In this document: positions 35,360 through 36,387 of the stretch, in pieces
Layout of the letters: every line of letters starts with the position of its first letter
Position numbering within the stretch: the first letter of the stretch is position 1
Made by a program: the position numbers and the translations under genes
Source: Planctomycetota bacterium
Lineage (GTDB): Bacteria; Planctomycetota; Phycisphaerae; UBA1845
Assembly: GCA_016860685.1 (NCBI GenBank)
Contig: BOJX01000023.1
Span: forward strand, 1-36,387
Direction: 5' to 3'
DNA: 36,387 bases
The notes under the pieces: model-generated
What the model saw: the letters and a program-made list of their open reading frames with translations, nothing else
Told to the model about the DNA's origin: nothing
Databases searched by the model: none

Positions 35360-36387
35360 CTACCGGCAACCCCCGTCGCCGGGGTGACTTTCCGGGTCGG
35401 CCGGGTTGCAGCCCGCGTCCAACTCATCCTGGTCGAAATACCCGTCGAGGTCGCGATCCACGCCGAGACGTGTTTGCGTCCCGGACGCCACGACCGTGAA
35501 CGTCAGTTCGCTCCCGTCCGCCGCCGACGCCGCAAGGTCTCGGAAACGGACGACCTCGCCTTCCCGGTCCGACTGAACCCGGTGGCGCTCCACGAGAACA
35601 TATCCGCGAGGGATGCCCCCTTGAACGCCCTTCACGATCAACCCGACCGCGCCCCGGTCGGCAAGCCGGCGCAATTGCCCAAGATGCTGGCGCGTCGCGG
35701 GATCGCGGCGGTTCGTCGAGTTGAGCGTCACCTGGACGCCGACGGCCGCGTGCGCGTCCTGACTGTCCGGTCCGCGAAGCTCCCGGAAGTTGTTGTTGCC
35801 CCCGACCGGAAGGTCCGACCCGGAGAACGCCAGCATGAACGCCACGAAGTCCGCCACCTCCTGATCATCCCGCATCCGGAAGATCGGTTCATCCACGAAG
35901 CGGGCGATCGAGTCCACGCTTCCGTCATGAATGAAGCCGAACCCGGACACATTCTCCGTCAACGTGAAGTCGCACCCGACCTTCTCGTAGAGATTGCGCA
36001 GGTGCGGAATCTTGATCGCCTTGTTCGTCGATCCGTCCAGCGATGTCACCGCGTGATGCTTCTCTCCGTTAGGCCCGATCGGAAAGTCCTCGAACCGGTT
36101 GGAGACGCGGCGCAGGTTGCTGCCCATCCCCGTCGGCAGGGTGTGACACGACACGCAGTCGATCACGCCGTCGTCCATCAATCCGCGGCGATAGCGGTCC
36201 AGCGCACGCCGCGCGTTGCCCGACGGCAGCGGATCACCCTCCTCCAGTCCGCCCTGGTTCTTGAACCGTCCCGTCGCATGATGCCCCGGAAGCGGCAGAT
36301 CCTCCGGCAGCGAGTTGTCCACGTTGCGGAACGGGTTCGGCGGGAAATGAATCGTCGCCAGGAAATCCTCGAATTCCTGCATGTCGC
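35360..36387 (-). CDS. C-terminal part of a c-type cytochrome (MauG/peroxidase-like)
   Basis: A partial gene whose 5' end lies beyond the window: the frame stays open at the right edge, and the visible ATG at 36382 is probably internal. The 340 visible residues hold one heme motif, CVSCH (about residues 76-80), then HLRNLYEKVGCDFT, FGFIHDGSVDSIARFVDEPIF and ADFVAFMLAFSGSDLP, which recall di-heme cytochrome c peroxidase/MauG-like proteins. The start FPPNPFRNVDNSLP is a common word in secreted planctomycete cytochromes of this type. The tail has a calcium-binding look (DRDLDGYFDQDELDAG). A second heme may lie upstream of the window. It is followed by a strong terminator. Confidence 0.8.
   Translation of the reverse strand, partial: DMQEFEDFLATIHFPPNPFRNVDNSLPEDLPLPGHHATGRFKNQGGLEEGDPLPSGNARRALDRYRRGLMDDGVIDCVSCHTLPTGMGSNLRRVSNRFEDFPIGPNGEKHHAVTSLDGSTNKAIKIPHLRNLYEKVGCDFTLTENVSGFGFIHDGSVDSIARFVDEPIFRMRDDQEVADFVAFMLAFSGSDLPVGGNNNFRELRGPDSQDAHAAVGVQVTLNSTNRRDPATRQHLGQLRRLADRGAVGLIVKGVQGGIPRGYVLVERHRVQSDREGEVVRFRDLAASAADGSELTFTVVASGTQTRLGVDRDLDGYFDQDELDAGCNPADPESHPGDGGCR

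Overview
The window is GC-rich bacterial chromosome with dense gene packing. It most likely comes from the Planctomycetota. The main support is a two-part zinc ribbon on a small membrane protein (4082-4648) of a style common in that phylum, together with secreted beta-propeller and cytochrome proteins and a nitrite-oxidoreductase-type molybdoenzyme. The GC-richness argues against the anammox order Brocadiales, which is much lower in GC. The lineage call is an inference from gene content; no rRNA or tRNA gene is visible.

Left part (1-19663) is a mixed housekeeping and accessory region. On the minus strand lie a PilT-like ATPase, a lone MlaE-type permease and a family 2 glycosyltransferase that ends in a good intrinsic terminator. 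These are followed by a long gap, a zinc-ribbon membrane protein, a small cysteine-rich basic protein with its own terminator, a two-gene unit (GT-C-like membrane glycosyltransferase plus an unknown protein), and an orphan sugar-type binding protein overlapping hemW. Next come a VOC protein, a hotdog thioesterase coupled to an ATP-grasp ligase, an outer-membrane-like lipoprotein, an isochorismatase-fold protein lacking the catalytic cysteine, a 2x[4Fe-4S] ferredoxin, RNase D, a methyltransferase and a Tat-exported NHL propeller. Two copies of a palindromic dispersed repeat (near 74-150 and 17313-17360) and one CRISPR-repeat-like hairpin (17206-17239) sit in intergenic DNA.

Centre (19792-29520) is the most interesting part: an apparent eight-gene minus-strand operon. 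In transcription order it encodes an Rrf2 regulator with three cysteines, a gamma-type protein fusing two cytochrome c domains to an ethylbenzene-dehydrogenase-type heme domain, a Tat-exported 1163-residue molybdopterin catalytic subunit, a 106-residue unknown, a hemerythrin, a four-cluster iron-sulfur beta subunit, a TorD-type chaperone and a 270-residue unknown. The alpha and beta subunits resemble, from memory of the sequences, the periplasmic nitrite oxidoreductase (NXR) of Nitrospira and anammox bacteria rather than classical cytoplasmic NarGH. A recognisable promoter with an AT-rich palindrome lies in front of the Rrf2 gene. The likely picture is a periplasmic nitrate/nitrite-interconverting enzyme that passes electrons through its iron-sulfur clusters and the gamma heme to the fused c-type hemes. 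Its expression is probably set by an iron-sulfur or NO/redox sensor. Substrate and direction cannot be read from sequence alone.

Right part (29652-36387) has a CopA-type copper ATPase, a secreted BNR/sortilin-like propeller protein coupled to a DUF4198-like secreted protein, a terminator, and the C-terminal part of a c-type cytochrome (MauG/peroxidase-like) that runs off the window.
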